Below, in pieces: positions 16,533-25,401 of a DNA stretch of 64,000 nt. The stretch covers positions 56,336 to 120,335 of the forward strand of contig DATGZK010000093.1 in NCBI GenBank assembly GCA_035489755.1. The letters run 5' to 3'. Under the pieces are notes generated by a model. The model ran no database searches. It was not told the origin of the DNA and was given only the letters and a program-made list of their open reading frames with translations. Positions within the stretch are counted from its first letter, which is position 1. Every line of letters begins with the position of its first letter. A program made the position numbers and the translations under genes. Source of the DNA: UBA9160 sp035489755. Its GTDB lineage: Bacteria > Myxococcota_A > UBA9160.

Positions 16533-19500
16533 CTAGGAGCTGCAGTCCTTGTCGTTGGGGGCACAGGGCTGCGAGGAGACGTCAATCAAGACGACCCGCC
16601 GACCGGAGGCGCCGTTCCCGCTGGCGTTCCCGACCCCGCCGGTAAACGAAGCTCGATCAAGGCTACTCGATGCGAGGTTGTTCTCCGCGCTGGCCCGGCC
16701 AGATCCTGTGTTGGAGGCGACGGAGGCTGCGCCCGCCCCTGTCACGAGGCCGCCCGCGGAGCTCGCGCTTGCGCTGCTCGAGAGCGTACCGCCCGCGATG
16801 CTGATGGACCCTTGGGCCTGGATATTGCCACTGATGGTCTGCCCCGCGCTGATGGAAATCCCTCCAGTGGAGCTGAGCGCACCGCTTCCTGCAAGAACAC
16901 TTCCACCCGCACTGATCGTGAGGCCAGCCCCTGTGATGCCCGCGCCGATCACGATGTCCTTCTTCGCGACGATGATGACCGCGCCTCCTTCGGCGAAGAC
17001 CCCACTTCCCGAGTATGTGACCGAAACTCCGCCCGTGTTTTCATCGAAGAAGACGCTGGGCGACGAGAACTCGGCACCGAGCCCTGCGTTCACCGACCCG
17101 CCACGGCTATTGATCGTAATTGAACTCCCGGATAGGGCCGCGAGCGCAAGGCCGCCGATATTGAAGTCGCCGAAGGAGTCCACCGAGATGGAACCGCCGC
17201 CCGACGTATCTGCGAGACGCTGAGTGATGCCCGGAGGCGTGAAGAGGGTGACAATGCCCCGCTTCGAGGCGACGCCTGTCGACGGGAAGCCGCCGAGGAT
17301 CGCGCCACCAATACTCGAGACGCTGAGCGGGCCTCCTTGGAGCGTGCCGATGAAGCCCCGATCTTGGAGCAAGATGTCCCCGGCGGCGACGACGCTGAGA
17401 CTTGCTCCTCCGGCGGGAACTGGAATCCCGGCCAGGTTGCCAATCGTTTGAATTCCAAGCAGAAGCCCCTGGCTCTGCGAACTCGCGAGCACGAGCTCTC
17501 CTCCTTTCCCCGTCGGAATAAACGGCGCGTCCGACGGAGTCAGCTGCCCATGCTTGATGCCCAATGCGTCGGGCTGGTCCAGGGAATCGAAGACCGCGCG
17601 GCTCCCAGGGAACTCGTCGAAGGTGATGACACCGTCGTGTTTCTTGTCGGCTGTCGCGAAGGGAACCACTCCGACGAGAATCTCTGCCGTTCCTGGACCG
17701 TTCACCTCAAGTCCGCTCCCAGCGTCGGTGGGGACTGGAATCGCGACCGGCTTGACCTGCCCCGTCTGTGGGTCGACCTGCTGTGTATCGATCAGCGTTT
17801 GGGTACCCGCTCCAAAGCTGGCGTTGCCGGTCGGGACATCAATCAGTGTCCGGTCCAGCGACGAGCTGTGCTCGGTGATGAGACCAAGATCCACCACGCT
17901 CCCGTTCGTGGTGAGCGTCGCCGGCTGCGCAAGGTTAAGGCCCACTCGGGCAAATCCCGCGTCGGCGAAGAGCGAGGCGGGCGTTCGGTCGTTTGCATGG
18001 GTGGGCCCGTTTCCGAGGAGAATTGGTTGTGCCGCGCCGGGGGGACTACACAATGCACCAGAGCGGCATGTGTTGTAGTAGCCGAAATAGTCGGCAGTAT
18101 TGGCCGAGATCCGCGAACGGGAGTCGAAGGAAGGATCTGCGTCCGACTGCTGAATCGAAGCGGTCGTCCCGGAGTTGCGCACCCAGATTCGGTCCCCTTG
18201 CGGGAAAGCGATTTGTGTCGGACTCGGATCGACGCGGGTCGAGGTGATGACGCCAGCGCTATTTCGTTCGACGTCCAAGGTCTTAAGCACAGCGGGAACG
18301 AGTGTCGCGGAGGCATCGAGCAGCGGGTTGACAATGAATTGCACGTCTGGCGCAGGAGTGCCCTTCGGCAAGATGGAGGGATTCTGGAGCACGAGGGTGT
18401 GACCTGCGGCGAGCGTACCGATCGGGCCCTGGAGAAAAGCTCGGGCATGGGCCGAACCGTTGGGATCCGTTCCGAAGGTGAAGGCGTCCGCACCGCCGGT
18501 AATCCCAGTGGGATTGTAGACGCCTTCCACACCGGGGACGGGGTCGAGAAGGAGCGCCACGACGTTCGGGAGGAGCTGGTTCGTCGCAGCGCCCACCCCA
18601 ACGGACTCCACGGGGACGAGTTCCTGCGCAGGTCGAGTGGTCGGAAGTCGATTGGTGGCAATGGCCACCCCTGGAATCGGTATTTGCAAGCGGAGGTCGC
18701 CGGCCCCGGCATCGATTCCTGGGTATTGTTGCAATGCCATCACGTTCACGGTCACGGAGGCCTGTCCCGGGAGGAACTGGGCCGCCGCAGTGGTCGCGAA
18801 CTGAGTGCCATCGGGTGTCACGAAAAGGGTGCCCGCTGGAATTCCCGCTTCCGTGGCATTGCCCCCCAAGGGCGCATAGAGGGTCACGTTTCCCTGGGAG
18901 AGGCGACCTTTCGGCGCGGGAATGAAAGTATCGCTTATGACGGCGTAGACGTGACCATAGCGGTCGGCAATTCGCGTCCCCTTCGGAACGAGGACGGGTC
19001 CATTGGACGCGCTTGGGGTCGCGCGAAAGAGGACCTCTTGCTGGGCCGGCGTCGCCGGCTGCCGGACCTGAAAGCTGACGTTGTCCTCAAGTGTAAATTG
19101 GAGTCCAGTCGCGGGATCGACCAACACAGTCCCGGACGGGATTGGAAACGCCTGGAGCGAGGCGGCGCCTACTGTCTGTGGGAATAGGGTCAGGTCCACC
19201 TGGCCGTTCGCCGCGAAGTTGGCCGTCCGCACCTGGCCCGCGACATCGAGGGTGAGCCCCCCTGTCGGCGAGGGGAAGAGCAGGAGGTCATTTAGCAGGA
19301 CAAGGTCTCCGCCCCGGGACTCAAGTCCCCGCTGGAAGGAGTGCGTGGTGACCCGCAGGCTCGGCGGTAGAATGCGAACGTTCGCATTCTCGATCGCATT
19401 CGTCCCGCGCGGCGGCACGATGGCGCTGTCATTGCCGAGGAGCACCACGTCCCCGGTTTCGGCCTCAAGAAACGCAGCATCGAGCGGCGAGTAGCCCGGA

Positions 19501-21959
19501 GCTTGAAGGTTTGGGAGCCCCGTAATCCCCACCGGGGGGTAGACGAGACTCGGGGACTCGATCGTCCGGACGGCGACGCCGTTTGCGCCGAGCACGTCGA
19601 TCGTGGCGGTATTGGCGAGAGGCGTGCCGAAGAGGAGATCGAAGGTGATGGGGCGTGCGAGCGTACCCACCCATCCTCGCGACGGATCGCTCGTCGCGAG
19701 CGTGCTGCGTGCGAGCCCGCTTCCGCTTGCGCTGGGGGCAACACCAGCGACCCCGTCTGCGCTGAGCGAGCCAGGATCCACATTCGCAGCCAAGGCATAT
19801 CCAGCGCGGAAGACGCCCGCGCCGTGGCGCACGATATAGTCGCCGGTGATATCGCCACCGGCCACGATGAGGAGGCGGCTATCGGGCGCGTTGGGCAGGA
19901 GCACATTGCTTTGCGTCCGACTGCGCGCAACGAGCGCGACCGGCTGCCCAAACACCCCAATGTGTCCGCCGGTATAATCCCCGATCCCGGCTTCGTTTCC
20001 TGCCGATCCGCCGGTTCTTGGAAGAAGCGAGTTGCCCGTCATGACGTTCCCGCCGGCAACCACGGTGACGTCGCCTCCCACCTCGCTCCCGATCCCGAGG
20101 ATGCCGTCCGCCACCACCGGGAGAATGTCGAAGGTGGCGTTCTTGACGTCAGGCCCAGGCTGCAGCCAGCGGTTGGCGTTGCCCGCATCGACGTCTCCAG
20201 TTTGCGCCCAGACCAGGATGCTGCCGCCATCGGTGCGGGTCACCTGGCCCGGATTGTTTGGATCCTGGATGCCACGGGTGCGAATTGCAGCATTGCCATC
20301 GCCCTCGGCGTTCAAGATCACGGAACCGCCGGCCACCACGCGAATCGAACCTGAGCCGTTTTCGATCACCGAGTCCTGCGTTTTGCCCGCGGCAAAGCGC
20401 ACGTCGCGTCCGGCTTGAACATCGATCTTGCCGGTTTGGTCCCTCAAGCCCCCGCCGCTACCGATCCAGACATCTCCGGCCGCTCGAACCGTGAGATCCC
20501 CCGCGGTGAGCGAGACCTGACCGTTGTTGGAGAGCGGCTGCAAGGCCCCTGTGGTGCCGACTCCTCCAGAGAGATAGACCCCTCCCGAGTTCAGATCGGT
20601 CTTGGTCACGGGGTTGAGCCCCGTGGGTGTAAGATCGGTCGCACCTGCGACGAGCTGCACGTTCCAATGATTCTGGGCGGTGACAGGGTTCCCGGTGGAG
20701 TTTGCGTCGGTGATCTGAGAGTTTGCGCCGAAGACGATGTCGCCGCCGGAATAGAGCCCGTAGGTCGGCATTCCCGTTGGGTTTGAGAGGGAGACCGTGG
20801 CGCCCGGATCGAGGGTGATGGCCTGGTTCGCGGTCACCTTGACCGAGTCCGCTCCTTCGATGGTCTGAACGCCGCTGATATCCACTTGATCGGGATCCAC
20901 GAGGACCCGGCCCCCTTTGGATCCGTGGTGCCCAGCAACCCGGAAGGTGCCGGAGAGGTCGACTTTGCCCTTCGCGCTGACATCGATGGAGCCCCCGGCG
21001 CCCCCTTGCGCGCCGCCCGAGGCATCGACGACCGCACCGCTTTCCACCGCCGCGTTACCCGCTGAATAGGCTTGAACGGAGCCTCCCGGGGAGTTGCCGT
21101 CGTTCCCGCCGTGCACCTCGGTGAGACTTCCGCTCGCGAGTTCCAGCGAGCTATCGGCGGTGAGCTCGATCTTTCCGTCCTTCTCGCGCACCGCATTGGC
21201 CTCGACCACCCCGTTCTGGCGGACAATGGCCGCGCGCATCTTTACAAATCCCGCATCGGACACGAGCTGACCAAGATTCACCGCGGCACCGCCCGGTTGA
21301 CCCGATGCGGTGTAGGCGATGGCGAGGCCCGTTCCGTCGGCGCGATCAGTCAAATAAACGGTCGCGCCGGCGGCAAGCTGGATCTCGCCCCCCGGCGCGA
21401 CGATGACGCCGTCTTTCCCGTTTGTGACCTCCGGTGCCACGAGGTAGACGAAACCGCCGGGTCCCGAGCTGATCCGGCCCTCGTTTTCGATTTTGGCTCC
21501 CGGAGCGGACACGGCCGAGGGGTCAAAACCGTGGCCGAGCGCGGCAAGCTCCCCCGCCTTCACCGAGGTTGCGGCGGTGAGCGCATAGACGTTCACCGAG
21601 GAGCCGCGCCCGAAGAGAACCCCATTGGGATTGATCAAGTAGACGTGGCCGTTCGCGTTCAGGCTTCCGAGGATCGTCGAGGCCTGACCGTCGAGAATGC
21701 GATTGATGGCGATGGAGTTCGCCCCCGGCTGCTGGAAGTTCGTGGTCTCCCCGTGCTGGATGTTGAACGTCTGCCAGGAGAGGACGGCGTTGTTGCTGAG
21801 CTGGCGGACGGTGACGACCGGGGTTCCCTGCCCGGTGATCACAGCGCTTCCGCCATGCACGACTCCGCTCTGGGGGTTGGCTAGCGCGCTCGGGGCGAGA
21901 AACAACCACTCGGCAAAGGCGAGGGCGAGTGTTCGGCGGAAGAGGGAGGGGGGGATCAT
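16533..21959 (-). CDS. Giant two-partner secretion exoprotein (filamentous haemagglutinin-type)
   Basis: 1,808 residues from ATG 21959, chosen because a signal peptide follows (RRTLALAFAEWLFLAPSALA). The TPS domain (about 28-270) starts NPQSGVVHGGSAVITG, has QHGETTNFQQPG and IAINRILDGQASTILG, and holds the NPNG motif in LINPNGVLFGRGSSV. A long Gly/Asn/Val beta-helix follows (to about residue 800), then a middle part with GTLFVTPDGTQFATT-type modules, an EF-hand-like loop (DKKHDGVITFDE) and another beta-helix. The end has no PEP-CTERM helix; instead there is a terminal Cys pair (QPCAPNDKDCSS) like the HMW1 anchor. It should be exported by the ShlB-type protein at 8299-10125. Adhesion or surface-layer function is inferred. 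Confidence 0.9.
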   Translation of the reverse strand: MIPPSLFRRTLALAFAEWLFLAPSALANPQSGVVHGGSAVITGQGTPVVTVRQLSNNAVLSWQTFNIQHGETTNFQQPGANSIAINRILDGQASTILGSLNANGHVYLINPNGVLFGRGSSVNVYALTAATSVKAGELAALGHGFDPSAVSAPGAKIENEGRISSGPGGFVYLVAPEVTNGKDGVIVAPGGEIQLAAGATVYLTDRADGTGLAIAYTASGQPGGAAVNLGQLVSDAGFVKMRAAIVRQNGVVEANAVREKDGKIELTADSSLELASGSLTEVHGGNDGNSPGGSVQAYSAGNAAVESGAVVDASGGAQGGAGGSIDVSAKGKVDLSGTFRVAGHHGSKGGRVLVDPDQVDISGVQTIEGADSVKVTANQAITLDPGATVSLSNPTGMPTYGLYSGGDIVFGANSQITDANSTGNPVTAQNHWNVQLVAGATDLTPTGLNPVTKTDLNSGGVYLSGGVGTTGALQPLSNNGQVSLTAGDLTVRAAGDVWIGSGGGLRDQTGKIDVQAGRDVRFAAGKTQDSVIENGSGSIRVVAGGSVILNAEGDGNAAIRTRGIQDPNNPGQVTRTDGGSILVWAQTGDVDAGNANRWLQPGPDVKNATFDILPVVADGILGIGSEVGGDVTVVAGGNVMTGNSLLPRTGGSAGNEAGIGDYTGGHIGVFGQPVALVARSRTQSNVLLPNAPDSRLLIVAGGDITGDYIVRHGAGVFRAGYALAANVDPGSLSADGVAGVAPSASGSGLARSTLATSDPSRGWVGTLARPITFDLLFGTPLANTATIDVLGANGVAVRTIESPSLVYPPVGITGLPNLQAPGYSPLDAAFLEAETGDVVLLGNDSAIVPPRGTNAIENANVRILPPSLRVTTHSFQRGLESRGGDLVLLNDLLLFPSPTGGLTLDVAGQVRTANFAANGQVDLTLFPQTVGAASLQAFPIPSGTVLVDPATGLQFTLEDNVSFQVRQPATPAQQEVLFRATPSASNGPVLVPKGTRIADRYGHVYAVISDTFIPAPKGRLSQGNVTLYAPLGGNATEAGIPAGTLFVTPDGTQFATTAAAQFLPGQASVTVNVMALQQYPGIDAGAGDLRLQIPIPGVAIATNRLPTTRPAQELVPVESVGVGAATNQLLPNVVALLLDPVPGVEGVYNPTGITGGADAFTFGTDPNGSAHARAFLQGPIGTLAAGHTLVLQNPSILPKGTPAPDVQFIVNPLLDASATLVPAVLKTLDVERNSAGVITSTRVDPSPTQIAFPQGDRIWVRNSGTTASIQQSDADPSFDSRSRISANTADYFGYYNTCRSGALCSPPGAAQPILLGNGPTHANDRTPASLFADAGFARVGLNLAQPATLTTNGSVVDLGLITEHSSSLDRTLIDVPTGNASFGAGTQTLIDTQQVDPQTGQVKPVAIPVPTDAGSGLEVNGPGTAEILVGVVPFATADKKHDGVITFDEFPGSRAVFDSLDQPDALGIKHGQLTPSDAPFIPTGKGGELVLASSQSQGLLLGIQTIGNLAGIPVPAGGASLSVVAAGDILLQDRGFIGTLQGGPLSVSSIGGAILGGFPSTGVASKRGIVTLFTPPGITQRLADTSGGGSISVDSFGDFNIGGLALAALSGSSITINSRGGSVNAGLGAEFSSPSVFFDENTGGVSVTYSGSGVFAEGGAVIIVAKKDIVIGAGITGAGLTISAGGSVLAGSGALSSTGGISISAGQTISGNIQAQGSISIAGGTLSSSASASSAGGLVTGAGAASVASNTGSGRASAENNLASSSLDRASFTGGVGNASGNGASGRRVVLIDVSSQPCAPNDKDCSS

Positions 21960-22178
21960 CGCCGTCAATTTGCCAGACCAAAGGCCGAGCGGGCATTCCC
22001 GGAGATGGTTTCTCCGAAACGTCACACGGACAGATTTCGTGGATCTTATGAAGATCCTGTGACGCCCTCGCGCTCTCATGGGAATGAGCGACACCAAGAG
22101 TTCTTCAGTCCCACATACCGGCGGGACAATTTTGTCACTTGGTCCGGAATACCATCGACCGCGGGTGAGGGTCTCTTC
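21960..22178. promoter_or_regulatory. Divergent control region between exoprotein and AraC genes
   Basis: Three palindromes lie in 219 bases: CGGAGA-5-TCTCCG at 22000-22016, GGATCTT-ATG-AAGATCC at 22041-22057, and GACAATTTTGTC at 22125-22136. The middle one is nested inside GTCAC...GTGAC (22021-22063). The arrangement fits a shared operator for the AraC-family regulator encoded to the right and the exoprotein operon to the left. Which protein binds which site is not shown by the sequence. Confidence 0.6.
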
Positions 22179-23102
22179 GTGACATTCTTCTCGTCCTTCA
22201 GCGACAGCGACTTGGGCTCGCTTCCCGAAGTGGAGTGCCTCAAGCTCGAACGGGCCGCCCATCGGATTGAGGGCTTCGCTCTGGCTTCGATCGCCCGTGG
22301 GGAGCTGACGCTCCGGCTCGCCGACGGAGACGGAGCGCGGCTGCTCGAGGCCGACTTGCTGATCGTGCCCGAAGGCGTCCAAGTGGAAGCCGGGGGGCGG
22401 GGATCCGAAGCGGAAGTTGTCTTGTTACGGATCCCTAAGCAGTGGATCGAAGCCGCCTTCTCGCTGGCGGGCGCCTCCCCCATCGGCCGACTTCCCCAGC
22501 TGGTCGCTGTTCAGCGCGCGGCGACCGATCTCGCGCGGCGCGGCGTACGCCTGCTAAGGGGGATTTCCGCCGAACCTGAGCTCTCGCGGGGCCTCTCGCC
22601 CCTGCGTTTTGTGGCGACCGTGCTTGAACTTATCACCCTCGGCAGCGAGGCCGACCCAGGGGTGGCAAAGCCGGTATTCCTAAGGCGCACCCGGACCGAC
22701 CGCCTCCTCGAAGCGCTTGCAGCCGTACGGAGCGAGTCCTTGGAGGAGCTCTCGCTCTCGGCGCTTGCCCTGCGGCTCGCCGTCTCGCAGCGGCAGCTCT
22801 CCCGCCTCTTCCAAGAGAACCTCGGGATGAGCTTTCGCGCGTGGTCGACCGAGCTGCGTCTTGAGCGTGCGCGCAGTCTCCTCGTGGAAACGAATCTCCC
22901 CATTATTGACGTGGCGGCCGAAACCGGATGGAGCTCCCTTGCGCATTTCAACTCCGTCTTCCGCAGGCACGCCGGGGCCACTCCGACCCAGTACAGGCTG
23001 GCGCATCGCGTCCCGCGAAGTGACGCTCGTGAGTCGCTCGTTCCTTCGGTGGGGGGACTCCGACGCTGCGCCCAACTCGAAGCGATTAAGACGACGGAAT
23101 AA
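22179..23102 (+). CDS. AraC-family transcriptional regulator
   Basis: About 307 residues if started at GTG 22179, which follows GGTGAGGGT; the frame is open back to 22005, but that part runs through the palindromic control region. An N-terminal cupin-like sensor (LKLERAAHRIEGFALASIARGELTLRL) is followed by a linker and two C-terminal HTHs. The first is LSLSALALRLAVSQRQLSRLF; the second is IIDVAAETGWSSLAHFNSVFRRHAGATPTQYR, the canonical AraC signature. It is divergent from the exoprotein gene and is the natural candidate to control the locus. The last 17 bases overlap the convergent tonB gene. The ligand is unknown. Confidence 0.85.
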   Translation: MTFFSSFSDSDLGSLPEVECLKLERAAHRIEGFALASIARGELTLRLADGDGARLLEADLLIVPEGVQVEAGGRGSEAEVVLLRIPKQWIEAAFSLAGASPIGRLPQLVAVQRAATDLARRGVRLLRGISAEPELSRGLSPLRFVATVLELITLGSEADPGVAKPVFLRRTRTDRLLEALAAVRSESLEELSLSALALRLAVSQRQLSRLFQENLGMSFRAWSTELRLERARSLLVETNLPIIDVAAETGWSSLAHFNSVFRRHAGATPTQYRLAHRVPRSDARESLVPSVGGLRRCAQLEAIKTTE

Positions 23103-23715
23103 AGCGCACCGTCACAATGCGGCCCCGATTCTCGGGCGGCGGCATCCCCACACCTTCCGCCTGAACGCGGGAGGCTGCTTCGAGGATCGCCTGGTCATTC
23201 TTCGGAAGACCGGAAGACTTCGTCAGCCGATACGAGCGAACGGCGCCCGATCCCGTCACGGTGAGCTCGAGCTCTGCCGGACCGAACGCCTCGGGGGGCT
23301 CGCTGTAGTACTTGCGGAAGCGTCCCGTCAGCGCCGCATGGAAGGCACCCTCAGGACCCTTGCCGAGGGAGTCGCCTGAAAATTTCCCGCCGTTCCAATT
23401 GAGGCCACCGCCTCCGACGGTGGGCGCGGGCGCGCTCGACGGCATTTTCGCGACGGACATCGTCGGCGTCGGCGGAGCCTCGAGGGGCTTCTGCGCGACA
23501 GGAGGCGGAGGGGGCGGGGGCGGCGGCGCCTCCGGCTTTGTTTCGGGCTTCGGGGGCTCGAAGAGCTTAATGTGGTAGACGCGGGCGAACTCGCGGCCGC
23601 TCTGGGTTTTGGCAATCCAAAGGGCCCCTCCGCCAACCACAATATGGAGCGCCACCACGATCGCGAGGACGCGCGCGATCGGGATTCCGCCCCCGCGATG
23701 GCGATGGGCAGGCAC
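23086..23715 (-). CDS. TonB-type energy transducer
   Basis: 209 residues from a GTG whose G is the last base of the ExbD stop (TAGTG). One N-terminal TM (ARVLAIVVALHIVVGGGALW), then a Pro-rich periplasmic spacer (KPEAPPPPPPPPPVAQKPL), and a C-terminal TonB domain (AELELTVTGSGAVRSYRL..SSGLPKNDQAILEAA..TVRFIP). It transmits proton-motive force from ExbB/ExbD to an outer-membrane partner. No TonB-dependent receptor is encoded in the window. The set is divergent from or convergent with only locus genes, so the Porin_5, TPS transporter or a lipoprotein is the likely client (inference). Confidence 0.88.
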   Translation of the reverse strand: MPAHRHRGGGIPIARVLAIVVALHIVVGGGALWIAKTQSGREFARVYHIKLFEPPKPETKPEAPPPPPPPPPVAQKPLEAPPTPTMSVAKMPSSAPAPTVGGGGLNWNGGKFSGDSLGKGPEGAFHAALTGRFRKYYSEPPEAFGPAELELTVTGSGAVRSYRLTKSSGLPKNDQAILEAASRVQAEGVGMPPPENRGRIVTVRFIPSS

Positions 23716-24116
23716 TACTGCACCTCGGTAGCGAGGGCCAGGTTCTCCACAGGGACTCGCTTGATCGAGTCCAGCACCTTCACCACCTGGTCATATGCCA
23801 AGGCTCGATCGGCCCGCAGAATCACGGGGAGCGCCGGGTTTGCAAGCTTGAAGACGCGGAGCTTCTCCTCCAGCGCCTCGAGCCCGATGCGCTCGTCGTT
23901 CAGGTAGATGATCCCCGCCCGGTCGATCGCCACGGTCGCAACCTCAGTCGGCACTTCCTCCTTGTGGTCCGCAGTCTCCGGGAGCTTCACCTCGATCCCC
24001 TGGACGAGCGCGGTTGTCGTCAAGATGAAGATCACGAGCAAAACCCACGCGAGGTCGAGCAGCGGCGTGATGTTGATATCCGCGATCGGGCCGCCTCTTT
24101 TGCCCGGAGCTTGCAT
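23715..24116 (-). CDS. ExbD/TolR proton-channel subunit
   Basis: 133 residues. ATG 24116 overlaps the ExbB stop as ATGA. The conserved TM with the protonatable Asp is seen as DINITPLLDLAWVLLVIFIL, followed by the periplasmic ExbD domain (VEVKLPETA-like VKLPETADHKEE, then LPVILRADRALAYDQVVKVLDSIK). It works with ExbB and TonB in a single leftward operon with 1-4 base overlaps. Confidence 0.93.
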   Translation of the reverse strand: MQAPGKRGGPIADINITPLLDLAWVLLVIFILTTTALVQGIEVKLPETADHKEEVPTEVATVAIDRAGIIYLNDERIGLEALEEKLRVFKLANPALPVILRADRALAYDQVVKVLDSIKRVPVENLALATEVQ

Positions 24117-24913
24117 CAGTGTGTGGTCGCGGCTTCAGCCAAGGCTACGTCGCGCCGGCCGCTGCCTTCGACCGTACTGCTTGTCTGGTCGACGTAGTCA
24201 ATCACGAAGGTGGCTTCGAGCTCAGAGGCGAAGTTCGTCATGTCGAGCTGGAGGGAGTCGATGCGCGTGTTCAGCATGTTGTAGGCGAAGAGTGCGGGGA
24301 TCGCGACGATGAGACCAAAGACCGTATTCACGAGTGCACCGGCGACCCCGGGGGCCATCGCGGAGAGATTCGCCTGGCCGGCCTGGGCGACGCCGCCGAA
24401 CACTTCCATCACACCGAACACGGTTCCTGTGAGTCCGACGAAGGGCCCGCCCGAGATGCAGAGCGCAAGAATTACCATTCCCGTGTGAAGCCGGATGTTC
24501 TCATCCCCAATGCCTCGCTCCATCGCGGCTCGGATGGCCGAGAGCACCCGGCCCGGCGCCCGGCGCGAGCCGTTCGTTCCACTCTTAGGCGCGAATCGCT
24601 CGAGCTGCTTTTGCATCTCGCGGCAGGCGTAGTCGTAAACCGAGTACGGAGGAGCCCCCTCGAACTCCTTGTCCTTTCCCACGAGTTCGAAGGGATCCGA
24701 GGTCTCGGCGAAGCCCTCATAGAAGCGGTCGGAAAGGCGCTTGGCCTTCCGGAGGGCGAGCATCTTGCCGACGATCACCGTCCACGAGGCGAGGGACATG
24801 AGGACGAGGATGGTCATCGTGACCATCCCTTCGTGGGTCATGTGCTTCAGCGCGAACGTGATTGCCGATTCATGACCTTCCAACGGGAGCTCCTCTGCCG
24901 GCGATGGGGGCAC
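24116..24913 (-). CDS. ExbB/TolQ-type proton-channel subunit
   Basis: 265 residues from GTG 24913. Three TM helices: HEGMVTMTILVLMSLASWTVIVGK near the N-terminus, then GMVILALCISGGPFVGLTGTV, and GVAGALVNTVFGLIVAIPALF. The MotA/TolQ/ExbB signature GTVFGVMEVFGGVAQAGQANLSAMAPG is intact. A cytoplasmic insert of roughly 90 residues lies between TM1 and TM2 as usual. First gene of the exbB-exbD-tonB operon. ExbB rather than TolQ is preferred because a TonB gene and no TolA/TolB is present. Confidence 0.92.
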   Translation of the reverse strand: MPPSPAEELPLEGHESAITFALKHMTHEGMVTMTILVLMSLASWTVIVGKMLALRKAKRLSDRFYEGFAETSDPFELVGKDKEFEGAPPYSVYDYACREMQKQLERFAPKSGTNGSRRAPGRVLSAIRAAMERGIGDENIRLHTGMVILALCISGGPFVGLTGTVFGVMEVFGGVAQAGQANLSAMAPGVAGALVNTVFGLIVAIPALFAYNMLNTRIDSLQLDMTNFASELEATFVIDYVDQTSSTVEGSGRRDVALAEAATTH

Positions 24914-25041
24914 CTTTGCGTCGGCTCATGCTAGCCATGGCATTAGGGGATTCGATGGCGGGAATGCGACGATCCTGTGTGGCCACCGTGGCGTTCTGCC
25001 ACGAACCAGTGCGCGAGAGCCGGGTGCGGCGAGGCTCCCCG

Positions 25042-25401
25042 CTAGGATCGCACGGGAGCGGCCGAGCGCTGCTCCATCGATACCGCAGCGGCTTCGGGAT
25101 GCTGCGGTGACTGGACACCCCAATTCTTCATCGCCCGAACTCTGGCGAAGATCCAATGGTGAAGGGGCGCTCGCGACCTGCCGTCCGCGACGGCGTCGAA
25201 GATCGCGGTGAGCGCAGACTCGGTTGCCCTTTCGGCGTCCGCAATGGTCTCGAGACGCCGGCGGAAGTAACGGTAGATCCGAAAAAAGTACGCCTCATAG
25301 AGCGCATCGAAGACGTCGCGATCGGCGCGCCGAAGCTTTGCCAGGAGCTCACGGTCCGATCCGCTCTCGAAGAAGGAACGGGGGGGGCGGGCTTGCGTCA
25401 C
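25042..25401 (-). CDS. Stand-alone sigma-70 region 2-like protein
   Basis: 119 residues from GTG 25401. Residues about 15-95 read as ECF sigma region 2: LLAKLRRADRDVFDALYEAYFF, then the helix AERATESALTAIFDAV and region 2.4-like HHWIFARVRAM. There is no region 4, and the protein stops about 25 residues later, so it cannot recognise a -35 element alone. It could be a truncated ECF sigma, a split sigma or a regulator. It lies 128 bases upstream of exbB on the same strand. A possible 41-codon reading frame (25523-25398) ends in a GTGA overlap with this start; its reality is doubtful. Confidence 0.65.
   Translation of the reverse strand: MTQARPPRSFFESGSDRELLAKLRRADRDVFDALYEAYFFRIYRYFRRRLETIADAERATESALTAIFDAVADGRSRAPLHHWIFARVRAMKNWGVQSPQHPEAAAVSMEQRSAAPVRS

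Noticed and set aside
17337..19187. Long + strand open frames opposite the TPS exoprotein (also 19503-20354 and 21072-21884)
   Set aside because: Antisense shadows of a repetitive beta-helix gene; no family similarity.
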